A stretch of 64,000 nt of DNA from Firmicutes bacterium UBA4881 (GTDB lineage: Bacteria; Bacillota; DTU065). Below are positions 26,206-34,098 of the stretch, in pieces. A program made the translations under genes and the position numbers. The notes beneath the pieces were generated by a model that did no database searches, was not told the origin of the DNA, and saw only the letters and a program-made list of their open reading frames with translations. The stretch spans positions 9,740 to 73,739 of the forward strand of contig DHDH01000016.1 in assembly GCA_002399235.1 (NCBI GenBank), read 5' to 3'. The stretch's first letter is position 1; each line of letters starts with the position of its first letter.

Positions 26206-27237
26206 ATGAAGCCTAAATTTAGGATTGCTTTACTAACCGTTCTACTACTTATATCTATAAGTAGTACGGTTATAGCATCACAACCTAAAGATATTGAGAG
26301 TAGCCATTGGGCTTATCAAAGTGTGAAAGAACTATTAGAAAAGGGTTACCTTTCGGTTTATCCTGATAACACCTTTCGTGGTAACGAACCTGTTGATCGT
26401 TATACTCTGGCTAATGTAGTAGCGAGAATGCTACGCGAGGTTCAGACTGGCAAAGTAACTGCTTCGTCAGAAGATATTACTAGCCTTAAAAAATTGTATA
26501 CCGAATATCAAGCTGAGGTAGTTAAAGCATTTCAAGAAATAGACAAACTAAGTGGTAGAGTAACTGATTTAGAGAAGGGCTTAGTGGCTAATAAAGACGA
26601 AATAACTCGTTTGCAGATTGATTACAACACCAGCTTCAAACCTGAGATTGCAAAACAGATAGAAGCAGTGTTTGCTTCAATGAATACCACAAAAACTCAG
26701 TTAGAAGGAAAAATAGACAGTTTAAAATTAGAAGTAGAACTATTAAAAGGCGATAAAGCTTCAAGTAAAGAACTGGATAAAGCTATCTCTAGTGCAGTTC
26801 AGAGAGCTACTGATGAAGCCAGTAATATCTCTGACGAATTAATTGCAGTTAAGCTAGATTTACAGGATGAAAATACAAAGCTAAAAGAGGAAGTAGATGG
26901 TTTAAAAACTACACTTACTGGCTATATACAAAGTTTTGTAGATTTAGCTGAGAAAACTAATGAACAAGATAAACGGTTAGCGAAACTAGAAGAACAAATC
27001 AATCTACTTGACAATCAACTCAGAGAAGATTTACAAAGTACTAGGAGTAGCAATTTTGTGCGTGAAAGAACTATTGAAAATAGGCTGGAAAAAATTGAGG
27101 AAGAATTAAAGAGTACCAAAGAGAGTACTAATTCAAGACTAAGTTCATTAGAAGGAAGTAGATACTACTGGTGGGCAGGTTTTGGCCTTTCAATCATCAC
27201 AGTTATTGTAGCTCTTGTAGCGGCTAACAATATGTAA
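26206..27237 (+). CDS. SLH-domain, coiled-coil protein with C-terminal membrane helix (2)
   Basis: A 343-residue envelope protein with the same plan as the protein at 19344 but a longer coiled coil. Signal peptide about 1-24, SLH domain about 27-76 (SSHWAYQSVKELLEKG, VYPDNTFRGNEPVDRYTL), heptad-rich region about 85-315, and a C-terminal hydrophobic helix (WWAGFGLSIITVIVALVA). OmpM-type proteins of diderm Firmicutes have SLH and coiled coil but end in a beta-barrel; here a helix replaces it. It is the last gene of the exbB operon and is followed by a strong terminator. Confidence 0.87.
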   Translation: MKPKFRIALLTVLLLISISSTVIASQPKDIESSHWAYQSVKELLEKGYLSVYPDNTFRGNEPVDRYTLANVVARMLREVQTGKVTASSEDITSLKKLYTEYQAEVVKAFQEIDKLSGRVTDLEKGLVANKDEITRLQIDYNTSFKPEIAKQIEAVFASMNTTKTQLEGKIDSLKLEVELLKGDKASSKELDKAISSAVQRATDEASNISDELIAVKLDLQDENTKLKEEVDGLKTTLTGYIQSFVDLAEKTNEQDKRLAKLEEQINLLDNQLREDLQSTRSSNFVRERTIENRLEKIEEELKSTKESTNSRLSSLEGSRYYWWAGFGLSIITVIVALVAANNM

Positions 27238-27264
27238 AAAGGAGGGGGAGCCCTCCTTTTTTTT
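27236..27264. terminator. Bidirectional terminator after the second SLH gene
   Basis: Perfect stem GGAGGG/CCCTCC (27241-27246 with 27251-27256), loop GGAG, eight Ts on the plus strand and five As before the stem. It can also end the small minus-strand gene at 27263. Confidence 0.9.
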
Positions 27265-27397
27265 ATCTACGTTGGTTGTCGTCAGAAATGTCGTTCTTGT
27301 TTTCAATGTCACTTTTTTTATTTCGGCAAGAGACATCGTTATTTATTTTGTTGTTGCTCATCTTAGGCTTTTTATTGGTTTTTTGTTTGTCAGGCAT
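27263..27397 (-). CDS. Small Lys/Asn-rich hydrophilic protein (44 aa)
   Basis: A 44-residue open frame on the minus strand, starting at ATG 27397 behind AGAGGTGA four bases upstream. It is rich in Lys, Asn and Asp (MPDKQKTNKKPKMSNN at the start), with no hydrophobic segment. The stop codon abuts a bidirectional terminator. I do not recognise the family. The ribosome site and terminator support a real gene, the low-complexity composition argues for caution. Confidence 0.5.
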   Translation of the reverse strand: MPDKQKTNKKPKMSNNKINNDVSCRNKKSDIENKNDISDDNQRR

Positions 27398-27508
27398 AAG
27401 TTCACCTCTCAAAACTAGTGTGTGCTTTTTGTCCCCAATAATACTTAGCAGCAAGGGATTATTACTTTTAAGCTGAATGATAGATTAGAGATAAGAGGAG
27501 GGGTTGAA

Positions 27509-28834
27509 GTGGGCCAAAATAAGAAGCGCTGGTTTTATAGCTCTGGATCATTAGCTGGTATGTTAACTGTTGCTACATTTTCTGGTTTTATCAACTTTTT
27601 CTATATCGATTATTTGAAAATTAACCCAATGCTTATTGGGTCAGCCATGCTATTATATGGAATTTACAATGCTATTAATGATCCTCTGTTAGGACAGTTA
27701 TCCGATTGGTATCGCGGTAAAAATGGGACTAGAATTCCCTTTATACGTTATGGCATGATACCATTTGTCATTGCTTTTGCGCTTTTATGGTTACCCAAAC
27801 CAGGGTGGTTTAATGGTAACGAAATAGCTTTATATATTTACTTTGTCTTGAGTATTTTACTCTTCGATGGACTCTATACTTTAGTCTTTTTGAATTGGAC
27901 TGCTTTATACCCAGAACTCTATCGCACTGATGTCGAACGTAACCAAGTGTCAGCTATTCGACAGATTTTCGGGATAGTTGGGAATATAATCGGTTTTGCT
28001 GTTCCGCCATTTTTAGCATCCTTAATTGGCTGGCAGTTAATGGGAGTTTTGTTTGCAGTCATATCCTTGGTTTTTATCTATATTAGTATTAAAGATATTA
28101 AGGAAGAACCAAAGACTATTAAAGAAGGTCAGTCTAGCTTACCCTTTTTAAAAGCCTTAAAAGGAACATTTGCTAATAAACCGTTTGTTATCTATGTGCT
28201 AGGTTCTTTTTTTCTCCAGTTTACCTTTGTCTTTATGCAAGCTGTGATGCCTTTTTATGTTAAATATGTCTTAAAGGTTGATGGATTAGGACAGTCGTTA
28301 GTTTTAGGTACTGTCTTTATTAGTGCTCTTTTCTTTGTCTTAGGTTGGAGCAAAGTTACCAATAAATTAGGTGCTAAGCGAACGATGCAAATATGTTTAA
28401 CCTTATTTGTAGTTAGTTTAGTTCCCTATTGGCATGCCCAAGATTTTACTGCTGGATTAATAATTGCTGCCTTAAATGGCTTAGGTCTTGCTGGTTTAAT
28501 GATTCTAATTGATGTTATGCTAGCTGATGTTATCGATCTTGATGAGCTACGCACTGGTTATAGACGAGAAGGTATGTATTTTGGCATGAATGCTCTAATC
28601 ATTCGCTTAGGGATCTCACTACAGGGACCTATTTTAGGTTATATTTTAGCTACCTCAGGCTACGTTCCTGAAGCTTTAACTCAAACAGCATCAGCTATTA
28701 ATGGCTTAAAAGTAGCAATGGTTATAGTGCCTATTGTTTCCCTCTTCTTATCGTTTATTATGTTTAGCTTTTATCCTCTCAATAAGCAAGAAGTCAGGGA
28801 GATCAAGGAGAAGTTAAAAAGTATCTCTTTTTAA
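27509..28834 (+). CDS. MFS transporter, GPH (glycoside-pentoside-hexuronide) family
   Basis: A 441-residue integral membrane protein with about 12 helices. The loop motif LYGIYNAINDPLLGQLSDWYRGKNGTRIPFIRYG is characteristic in content of the GPH/melibiose-permease branch (NDPxxGxxSD, RxPFxxxG), which moves sugars with Na+ or H+. VIDLDELRTGYRREGMYFG near 345 is also typical of this branch. The start is GTG 27509 behind GAGGAGGGG. It is followed by a HAD phosphatase; no sugar-metabolism genes are adjacent, so the substrate is unknown. Confidence 0.85.
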   Translation: MGQNKKRWFYSSGSLAGMLTVATFSGFINFFYIDYLKINPMLIGSAMLLYGIYNAINDPLLGQLSDWYRGKNGTRIPFIRYGMIPFVIAFALLWLPKPGWFNGNEIALYIYFVLSILLFDGLYTLVFLNWTALYPELYRTDVERNQVSAIRQIFGIVGNIIGFAVPPFLASLIGWQLMGVLFAVISLVFIYISIKDIKEEPKTIKEGQSSLPFLKALKGTFANKPFVIYVLGSFFLQFTFVFMQAVMPFYVKYVLKVDGLGQSLVLGTVFISALFFVLGWSKVTNKLGAKRTMQICLTLFVVSLVPYWHAQDFTAGLIIAALNGLGLAGLMILIDVMLADVIDLDELRTGYRREGMYFGMNALIIRLGISLQGPILGYILATSGYVPEALTQTASAINGLKVAMVIVPIVSLFLSFIMFSFYPLNKQEVREIKEKLKSISF

Positions 28835-28877
28835 TCATCTGGACTTAAAGATCATATAAAGGGGGGTTTTAGCAAAC

Positions 28878-29576
28878 GTGGCATTACAAGCAATATTTTT
28901 AGATTTAGATAATACACTAATTGACTTTAGTACAGTAAGAAGGCAGGCGTATGTTGCAGCGGCTGCTGCAATCAAAACTTATTATCCTGGTTTACCTAAT
29001 AAAGAATTAATCAGGGTACAAAGAGAAAAAACAGCTGAGGTCTATCGTGAGTTTATTTCCGGCGAAATAGATTATGATACCCAGTGCAGAGAACGCTTTC
29101 AGAGAGTTTTTAACCATTTTGGTATTAAAAATCCAGCCCTTATTAAGTACCTTGCCTGGTTTTTTAATAACTACCAAGAAAGAAATGTTAAGCCGTATGT
29201 ATCTTCTGAGGTAACTTTGCAATTATTAGCTCGAAAATATAGACTTTTTATTATTACCAATGGCCCATATCCACACCAAAAAAGGAAATTAAAATTAGCT
29301 AGATTAAGTCCGTTTATCGAAAAACTATATGCGCCTGGGGGTAAATACAAAGGCAAACCAGAGCCTCACTTATTTTTATCAGCCTTGAAAGAAGCAAATT
29401 TAAGGCCTAAGGAAGTTGTGCATGTAGGCGATGAGATTGCTGATATTTTAGGAGCTACCAATTGTGGTATCAAACCAATTTGGATTAGGCCACCGAAAAA
29501 CGAAGTAGGAATAAATGATATAGGCGAACTACCATTGTATTTGAAGCAAGTTAATAGCGAAAACTTAGCAATCTAA
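28878..29576 (+). CDS. HAD-superfamily hydrolase, subfamily IA (YjjG-like)
   Basis: A 232-residue phosphatase. HAD motif 1 is FLDLDNTLIDF (nucleophile Asp in DxDxT), motif 2 is FIITNGPYP, motif 3 is the Lys in KPEPHLF and motif 4 is VHVGDEIADILGA. A helical cap (20-110) is of the IA type. Relatives such as YjjG are nucleotidases or general phosphatases. The start is GTG 28878 in GTGGCATTACAA. It is 43 bases behind the transporter and may share its transcript. Confidence 0.85.
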   Translation: MALQAIFLDLDNTLIDFSTVRRQAYVAAAAAIKTYYPGLPNKELIRVQREKTAEVYREFISGEIDYDTQCRERFQRVFNHFGIKNPALIKYLAWFFNNYQERNVKPYVSSEVTLQLLARKYRLFIITNGPYPHQKRKLKLARLSPFIEKLYAPGGKYKGKPEPHLFLSALKEANLRPKEVVHVGDEIADILGATNCGIKPIWIRPPKNEVGINDIGELPLYLKQVNSENLAI

Positions 29577-29596
29577 AGAGCAATAAACGATAAGTA

Positions 29597-29738
29597 AAAA
29601 AAGACTGGCAGACCTTAGGCCAGGTCTGCCAGTTTAGAGGCGTTCGCTCTAGGTCTTAGAGTTTAAGCCACCTCTGGTTGATCATCTCAACCACCTCCCT
29701 TGTAGGGATGATTTGGCCGTTTCCCTGTATTTAGTATA
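29597..29738 (-). ncRNA. Candidate small transcript with a nine-codon reading frame
   Basis: On the minus strand a TATACT box (29733-29738) is followed by GGGAGGTGG (29691-29699), an ATG five bases further (29683-29685) opening the frame MINQRWLKL (stop at 29656-29658), a small CTCTA/TAGAG hairpin and then the 12-bp terminator with T-run. The ATG lies in the loop of a GGTTGA/TCAACC hairpin (29676-29692). No longer gene fits within the unit, so it looks like a self-contained small RNA or micro-peptide transcript. The -35 is poor. Confidence 0.4.
29604..29633. terminator. Perfect 12-bp terminator hairpin
   Basis: ACTGGCAGACCT (29604-29615) with AGGTCTGCCAGT (29622-29633). On the minus strand it is followed by C and seven Ts, so it is a strong terminator for leftward transcription; rightward it has only TTT and would end the HAD gene weakly. 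Confidence 0.85.
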
Positions 29739-29740
29739 AT
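29713..29740 (+). promoter_or_regulatory. Candidate promoter toward the dam gene
   Basis: TTGGCC (29713-29718), 16 bases, perfect TATAAT (29735-29740). It overlaps the minus-strand -10 of the small transcript, so the two would compete. The leader to dam would be about 200 bases; 29741-29944 holds nothing else I can name. Confidence 0.4.
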
Positions 29741-29944
29741 ACACAAATAGCTTCTTGAAAGACCGTTAACAGTTCTGATTTAATTATTCCGAATTACTAG
29801 TTAGTAATCTAATAGCAAATAAACTACCAGGGCAGGACATATAAATGGTTGTGTCCAAGACTTAATACATAATGGATTTTGAGAATAAATTAAGATACAA
29901 AAAAGCTTTTGGCTAATTATTGGGTGAAAGTGGAGAGAAAAAGA

Positions 29945-30778
29945 TTGGGTAAAAATAAACTAATTAAACCGGTTGTTAAGTGGGTTGGGGGGAAAAGACA
30001 AATTATCAAAAAGATAACTCCTTACATACCCCAAACTTTTTTAACTTATTACGAGCCGTTTCTCGGTGGTGGTGCCGTTTTATTTGCATTACAACCCAAA
30101 AAAGCTGTTGTCAACGATATAAACAGTGAACTAATGAATTTATATGTAGTGATCAAAGACAATGTTGAGGATTTGATAGTAGATCTAAAAAAACATAAAA
30201 ATGAAGCTGGTTATTTTTACAAAATAAGAGAGTTAGATCGGCAGAAAGATATGTATCAAAATCTAACACCGATCCAGAAAGCATCAAGAATTATTTATTT
30301 GAATAAAACTTGTTATAATGGCTTGTTTAGAGTAAATAAGACAGGCGAGTTTAATACCCCTTTTGGTCATTATAAAAAACCTAATATTGTGAATGAGGTT
30401 ACACTTAGAGCTGTTAGCGATTATTTTAATAGAGCAGAGATTGAGTTTTTCTGCGACGATTTTGCTAAGTCGCTCCAGAATGTACAAAAGGACGATTTTG
30501 TCTACTTAGATCCGCCCTATGATCCACTCTCTGATACGTCTAATTTTACTGGTTATAGTCGAGGTGGATTTGGACAAATAGAACAAATTAGACTGAAAGA
30601 ACTCTGCGATCAACTAAATGAAAAGAAAGTTAAATTTCTTTTATCTAACTCCTCAACCGATTTTATTAAAGAACTTTATCAAGATTATAGGATCGAAGTA
30701 GTTCAAGCTTCGAGACTAATCAACTCAAGAGCCGATAAAAGAGGAGAGATAAGCGAGCTTCTGATAATGAATTATTAA
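29945..30778 (+). CDS. dam: DNA adenine methylase (Dam/DpnM type)
   Basis: A 277-residue alpha-class N6-adenine methyltransferase. The AdoMet-binding motif is YYEPFLGGGAVLFAL, the catalytic motif IV is DFVYLDPPYDPL, and the N-terminus has PVVKWVGGKRQI. This group usually methylates GATC, which is family knowledge. I choose TTG 29945 with GTGGAGAG upstream over TTG 29909, which lacks a site. No endonuclease gene is adjacent, so it is an orphan methylase that could serve in regulation, repair strand choice with mutSL, or phage defence. Confidence 0.9.
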   Translation: MGKNKLIKPVVKWVGGKRQIIKKITPYIPQTFLTYYEPFLGGGAVLFALQPKKAVVNDINSELMNLYVVIKDNVEDLIVDLKKHKNEAGYFYKIRELDRQKDMYQNLTPIQKASRIIYLNKTCYNGLFRVNKTGEFNTPFGHYKKPNIVNEVTLRAVSDYFNRAEIEFFCDDFAKSLQNVQKDDFVYLDPPYDPLSDTSNFTGYSRGGFGQIEQIRLKELCDQLNEKKVKFLLSNSSTDFIKELYQDYRIEVVQASRLINSRADKRGEISELLIMNY

Positions 30779-30863
30779 TAGCTAGAAGCATAATTAAAAT
30801 CATTCCACTAGCAAGTTTCCGACGTCTAGATGCATAGATACTATACAACCTAAGCGTAAATAA

Positions 30864-30889
30864 AAAGGTCCCAAGGTATTGGGACCTTT
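30864..30889. terminator. Bidirectional terminator between dam and the CD3324-like gene
   Basis: AAAGGTCCCAA (30864-30874) with TTGGGACCTTT (30879-30889), loop GGTA. On the minus strand it is followed by TT, directly after the CD3324-like stop codon. Confidence 0.85.
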
Positions 30890-30893
30890 AAGA

Positions 30894-31163
30894 TTATCTT
30901 TGTTTAGTATTACGAACAATTTTACGTATGCTATCGTAACTAAGATGAAATTCATCCATTAAGTCTGGAATTGATATACCTGCTCTGTACTGCCTAATAA
31001 TATCATGGTTTCTTTCTTTAAGTTCGGCACGAGCTCCGTTTTTCTCACCCCAGCCTAATCGTTCTTCGTCACATTTGGGAATATATATTTCTTTACCTTG
31101 AATGTATTCTTGAACTTGCTTTAGGAGCTCAATGGGTAAAATATCTTCTGCGTTAGTATACAT
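30894..31163 (-). CDS. CD3324-family small HTH protein
   Basis: An 89-residue protein that I recognise as the CD3324 family, common in clostridia. The N-terminal part NAEDILPIELLKQVQEYIQG is followed by the IYIPK motif and then RLGWGEKNGARAELKERN. The C-terminal half looks like a helix-turn-helix (YRAGISIPDLMDEFHLSYDSIRKIV). It likely binds DNA, but no target is known. I start at ATG 31163; an upstream start at 31217 would run through the inverted repeats. Its AAAGGAG site (31177-31183) lies in a hairpin, 13 bases before the ATG, and a leader peptide precedes it. Confidence 0.8.
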   Translation of the reverse strand: MYTNAEDILPIELLKQVQEYIQGKEIYIPKCDEERLGWGEKNGARAELKERNHDIIRQYRAGISIPDLMDEFHLSYDSIRKIVRNTKQR

Positions 31164-31168
31164 AAACG

Positions 31169-31257
31169 GCCAACGTCTCCTTTCGTATAGAGGCGTTGGC
31201 TCACAAGAGAACAGCATTAAAAAGAGCTGTGACTTACACGATAGTGTGAGCCAACGC
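31169..31257 (-). promoter_or_regulatory. Mutually exclusive hairpins: candidate translational attenuator
   Basis: Three related segments lie on the minus strand. A (31245-31257), inside the leader-peptide gene, is perfectly complementary to B (31193-31205) over 13 bp. B (31194-31200) is also perfectly complementary to C (31169-31175) over 7 bp, extended by CTC/GAG (31177-31179 with 31190-31192), which ties up part of the AAAGGAG ribosome site. A:B pairing frees the site; B:C pairing masks it. The logic resembles erm-type leaders, but function is inferred. Confidence 0.55.
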
Positions 31258-31320
31258 TAAGGCAATATTTGGAATGTTAAATGAGTAGACACCAAACAAA
31301 AGATGAACTATCCCCAGCAT
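31234..31320 (-). CDS. 28-residue leader peptide upstream of the CD3324-family gene
   Basis: A short frame from ATG 31320 to TAA 31234 preceded by AAAGGAGGTG (31328-31337) seven bases away, an optimal ribosome site. The peptide is hydrophobic (starts MLGIVHLLFGVYSFNIPNIA). Its codons 22-25 contain segment A of the attenuator. Promoter, ribosome site, peptide and repeats form one transcript with the downstream gene. A leader peptide is most likely; a small membrane toxin is an alternative. Confidence 0.6.
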   Translation of the reverse strand: MLGIVHLLFGVYSFNIPNIALALAHTIV

Positions 31321-31384
31321 CAGCGCACACCTCCTTTCGAATATTTAAACGCTAAAGGAAATTATTTTCTAAATTGTTATCTCA

Positions 31385-31413
31385 ATTATCCCAGAAAATT
31401 GTGTATTTAGCAA
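31385..31413 (-). promoter_or_regulatory. Sigma-A promoter for the leader peptide and CD3324-family gene
   Basis: On the minus strand TTGCTA (31408-31413), 17 bases, GATAAT (31385-31390). Transcription would start near 31378, about 58 bases before the leader ATG. Confidence 0.6.
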
Positions 31414-31414
31414 G

Positions 31415-31446
31415 GGAAAGATAGCTCCTAAATATCTTTCCTTTTT
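31415..31446 (+). terminator. Terminator-like hairpin on the plus strand
   Basis: GGAAAGATA (31415-31423) with TATCTTTCC (31433-31441), nine-base loop, then five Ts. No plus-strand gene ends nearby, so it may shield the yyaL-like gene from read-through of dam. Confidence 0.5.
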
Positions 31447-31571
31447 CGTTACATTCAAGAAATTCACAGTACTACGCGAAGGATAGCTATTACTAAGCAA
31501 AATCATTATATAAAAACACCTTAAAGGGCAAGCTAAACCGCGAGAAATTATCTAAGGGAGTGATTTATCGG

Positions 31572-33587
31572 ATGCCAGAAGATCTAAAACCTAATCGCTT
31601 GAGTAAACAAAAGTCTCCCTATCTTCTTTTACATGCCTATAACCCGATAGACTGGTATCCATGGGGTTTGGAAGCCTTGGAAAAAGCTAAAGTTGAAGAT
31701 AAACCGATCTTTCTATCGATTGGTTATTCAACCTGTCATTGGTGCCATGTTATGAACAGAGAATCTTTCCTCGATCAAGAGGTTGCCGAGATACTGAATA
31801 AGAATTATATTGCGATTAAAGTAGATAGAGAACAACATCCTGATGTAGATCAGGTATATATGAAAGCTTGTCAAAGACTTACAGGCACTGGCGGATGGCC
31901 TTTAAATGTCTTTCTTACTCCCGACTTAAAACCTTTCTTTGCCGGTACCTATTTCCCTAAAGACAATAGTATACGCGGTGTAGGTTTGATCTATATCTTA
32001 AAACAAATTGCAAGCCATTGGCAAAATGATCGTCAAACTCTACTTGAGGGTAGTGAAATAGTTATTAAAAGTATGAGTGATACGAGAAAACCAGGATTAT
32101 TTACTTATGATTTGGTTCAAAATCATATAGATAGCTTGGTAGATAGCTATGATAATCAATATGCTGGTTTTTTACCAGCTCCGAAATTTCCCCAATTGCA
32201 TACCCTACTTTTTCTTTTGAGTTATGCAACTGAGAAAAAAGATAACTCGCTATTAACGATGGCCAACAATACCTTAACTACCCTTTTAGTTAGTGGTACT
32301 TATGATAATGTCGGGGATGGGTTATTTCGTTACGCAACAGATAGGGAGTTTAGAATACCTCATTTTGAAAAGATGCTATATGATAACGCCTTTTTGCTTT
32401 ATACCTTAGCAGAGTTCTCGGCTGCTTCTAAAAATGTACTTTATGAAGAGAAAGGTTCAGCCCTCTTTAATTATTTAGAAAGCGTTTTGAAAGATAGCCA
32501 AGGTGGTTATTTTACTGCTGAAGATGCTGATTCCAAAGAGGGAGAGGGTGCTTATTATCTCTATAGTTATTCATTATTAGAAGAGATATTAACACCAAAT
32601 GAGCTAGAGTTATTAGAAAAATACTACTCAGTTTCTGCTAAGGGCAATTTTAATCAATTAAATCATCTATATCCTAAAAATAAAGAAGCGGCAGTTCAAA
32701 TTAGCCAAAATAAGGACCTACGGGCTGAATTAACTCTGGTATTTAAGAAAGTTCTGAAGTTTAGACAAGAAAAACGCGAAGCACCTTTTAAAGATACTAA
32801 AATTTTAATATTTGCAAATGGCCTTTTGTTAGCGGGACTTGCTAGAGGAGCTGTTGTTTGGAATAGCCAGGAAATGCAGATGGCTGCAATTAACTTATAT
32901 CGGTTTTTGGCTAAGTATGCTCTAGACTCACCATTACCAGGAGCGTTAAAAGATCAGGTTATCTCCGTAGGACATTTAGATGACTATGCTTATCTTGCCT
33001 GGGGTTTTATTGAGTATGGTTTAGCTTTTGGAGCTAAAGATGCTCTGCAACTAGCAACTAGTTTAGTAGAGAAAACAGACTGGCTCTTCAAAGATATGGA
33101 AGGAGGAGGCTATTATTCTGTAGCTTTTGATACAATACTTCCTCATAGGCCCCAAAGTTTTTATGATGGTGCGATTCCAGAAGGAAATTCGGTGATGAGT
33201 TTAGTTCTTTATCGCCTTTGGCAGCTTACAGGCGAAGAAAAATATACACATTCTTTAGAGAATTTGCTAAATAGGGCTGCTGGTATGTTAAAAGAAATGG
33301 GCTTAGCACCCTTTTTAGCGATGGTTGGCAATTGGTATCTTCAATCAACCTACGAGCTCGTACTTACAGGTAGAGGTGAATCAGTAGAAAAGATAAAAAA
33401 TGCGATTCAAAGTCGATATTTAGGGGGTAACCTCTTTTGGTTATTACAAGATGAAGGTGAGGTTTTAAACCTAGAAGTCGGTAAAGATAATAATAAATTA
33501 ATGCTTTATCTTTGCCAAGGGAGCATATGCCAGCAAGGTTTAGAGGGTGCTGATAAGATCGTTAAAAAAGTAGAAGAGCTGCTTTAA
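31572..33587 (+). CDS. Thioredoxin-domain protein, YyaL/spermatogenesis-associated 20 type
   Basis: A 671-residue soluble protein. The N-terminal thioredoxin-like domain (DUF255) has [15 protein letters not shown] with a CxxC pair near residue 50, then [12 protein letters not shown]. From about 200 on it has the alpha/alpha-barrel of the N-acylglucosamine 2-epimerase-like group ([27 protein letters not shown]). The family is widespread but its activity is not established. I choose ATG 31572; a GTG at 31560 touches the AAGGGAG site. It stands alone and is followed by a terminator. Confidence 0.9.
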   Translation: MPEDLKPNRLSKQKSPYLLLHAYNPIDWYPWGLEALEKAKVEDKPIFLSIGYSTCHWCHVMNRESFLDQEVAEILNKNYIAIKVDREQHPDVDQVYMKACQRLTGTGGWPLNVFLTPDLKPFFAGTYFPKDNSIRGVGLIYILKQIASHWQNDRQTLLEGSEIVIKSMSDTRKPGLFTYDLVQNHIDSLVDSYDNQYAGFLPAPKFPQLHTLLFLLSYATEKKDNSLLTMANNTLTTLLVSGTYDNVGDGLFRYATDREFRIPHFEKMLYDNAFLLYTLAEFSAASKNVLYEEKGSALFNYLESVLKDSQGGYFTAEDADSKEGEGAYYLYSYSLLEEILTPNELELLEKYYSVSAKGNFNQLNHLYPKNKEAAVQISQNKDLRAELTLVFKKVLKFRQEKREAPFKDTKILIFANGLLLAGLARGAVVWNSQEMQMAAINLYRFLAKYALDSPLPGALKDQVISVGHLDDYAYLAWGFIEYGLAFGAKDALQLATSLVEKTDWLFKDMEGGGYYSVAFDTILPHRPQSFYDGAIPEGNSVMSLVLYRLWQLTGEEKYTHSLENLLNRAAGMLKEMGLAPFLAMVGNWYLQSTYELVLTGRGESVEKIKNAIQSRYLGGNLFWLLQDEGEVLNLEVGKDNNKLMLYLCQGSICQQGLEGADKIVKKVEELL

Positions 33588-33618
33588 AAAGCAGTCCTTG
33601 GTGATATGACTAATTGTA

Positions 33619-33659
33619 AGAAATAGCATTGAGCGATGAAGTCAATGCTATTTCTTTTT
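33619..33659 (+). terminator. Terminator after the yyaL-like gene
   Basis: A perfect 14-bp stem AGAAATAGCATTGA/TCAATGCTATTTCT (33619-33632 with 33642-33655) followed by five Ts. Confidence 0.88.
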
Positions 33660-33695
33660 GCCTAATTTGCTTAAACGAATCGCAATGAATTACTA

Positions 33696-34018
33696 TTAAT
33701 AAACCCCACCTGTATTAAACTTGCCCTCTCCTTTTAAATAACAATCAAAAAATTCTAGGCAGATCTTACTAATTAATTTGAGGCAGTCTTCGGTGTTAGT
33801 TGTTGGCTTCTGCTGGTTAAAGAAGCGTGTTTGTGGTGCTAAATCAGTTAGATCGAAATGCCCTATACCACTAATTTAGACATTAAATACATTTGCGTTC
33901 GAATTAGTAAGTAGGGCATAATTTTGAGCATATTGTAGCCAGTCGCCTAATTGGTCAAAAAGACGGTCTGAATAGACATTAAGTAGAGGTATGGGGTATT
34001 GCGCATCGATAAATATAC
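33696..34018 (-). pseudogene. Decayed alpha/beta-hydrolase (PAF-acetylhydrolase-like), C-terminal remnant
   Basis: On the minus strand a readable frame encodes about 107 residues ending LEFFDCYLKGEGKF, with YPIPLLNVYSDRLFD upstream and ISGIGHFDLTDLAP, which resembles the catalytic-histidine region of secreted dienelactone-hydrolase/PAF-acetylhydrolase-like proteins. An in-frame TAA at 33876-33878 breaks it just before that histidine block, and another TAA at 34020-34022 ends it upstream. The N-terminal half with the nucleophile is missing, so the gene is dead. The family call is from the pattern only. Confidence 0.55.
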
Positions 34019-34051
34019 CTTATTCATTACCAAGAAATCATAAAGACGCCT

Positions 34052-34081
34052 AAAAAAAGCAAGTCGCGAGAAGCGACTTGC
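34052..34081 (-). terminator. Terminator of the ferritin-like gene
   Basis: Perfect 9-bp stem GCAAGTCGC/GCGACTTGC (34059-34067 with 34073-34081), five-base loop; seven As on the plus strand form the T-run of the minus-strand transcript. Confidence 0.9.
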
Positions 34082-34098
34082 GATTGGGATTATCACCA

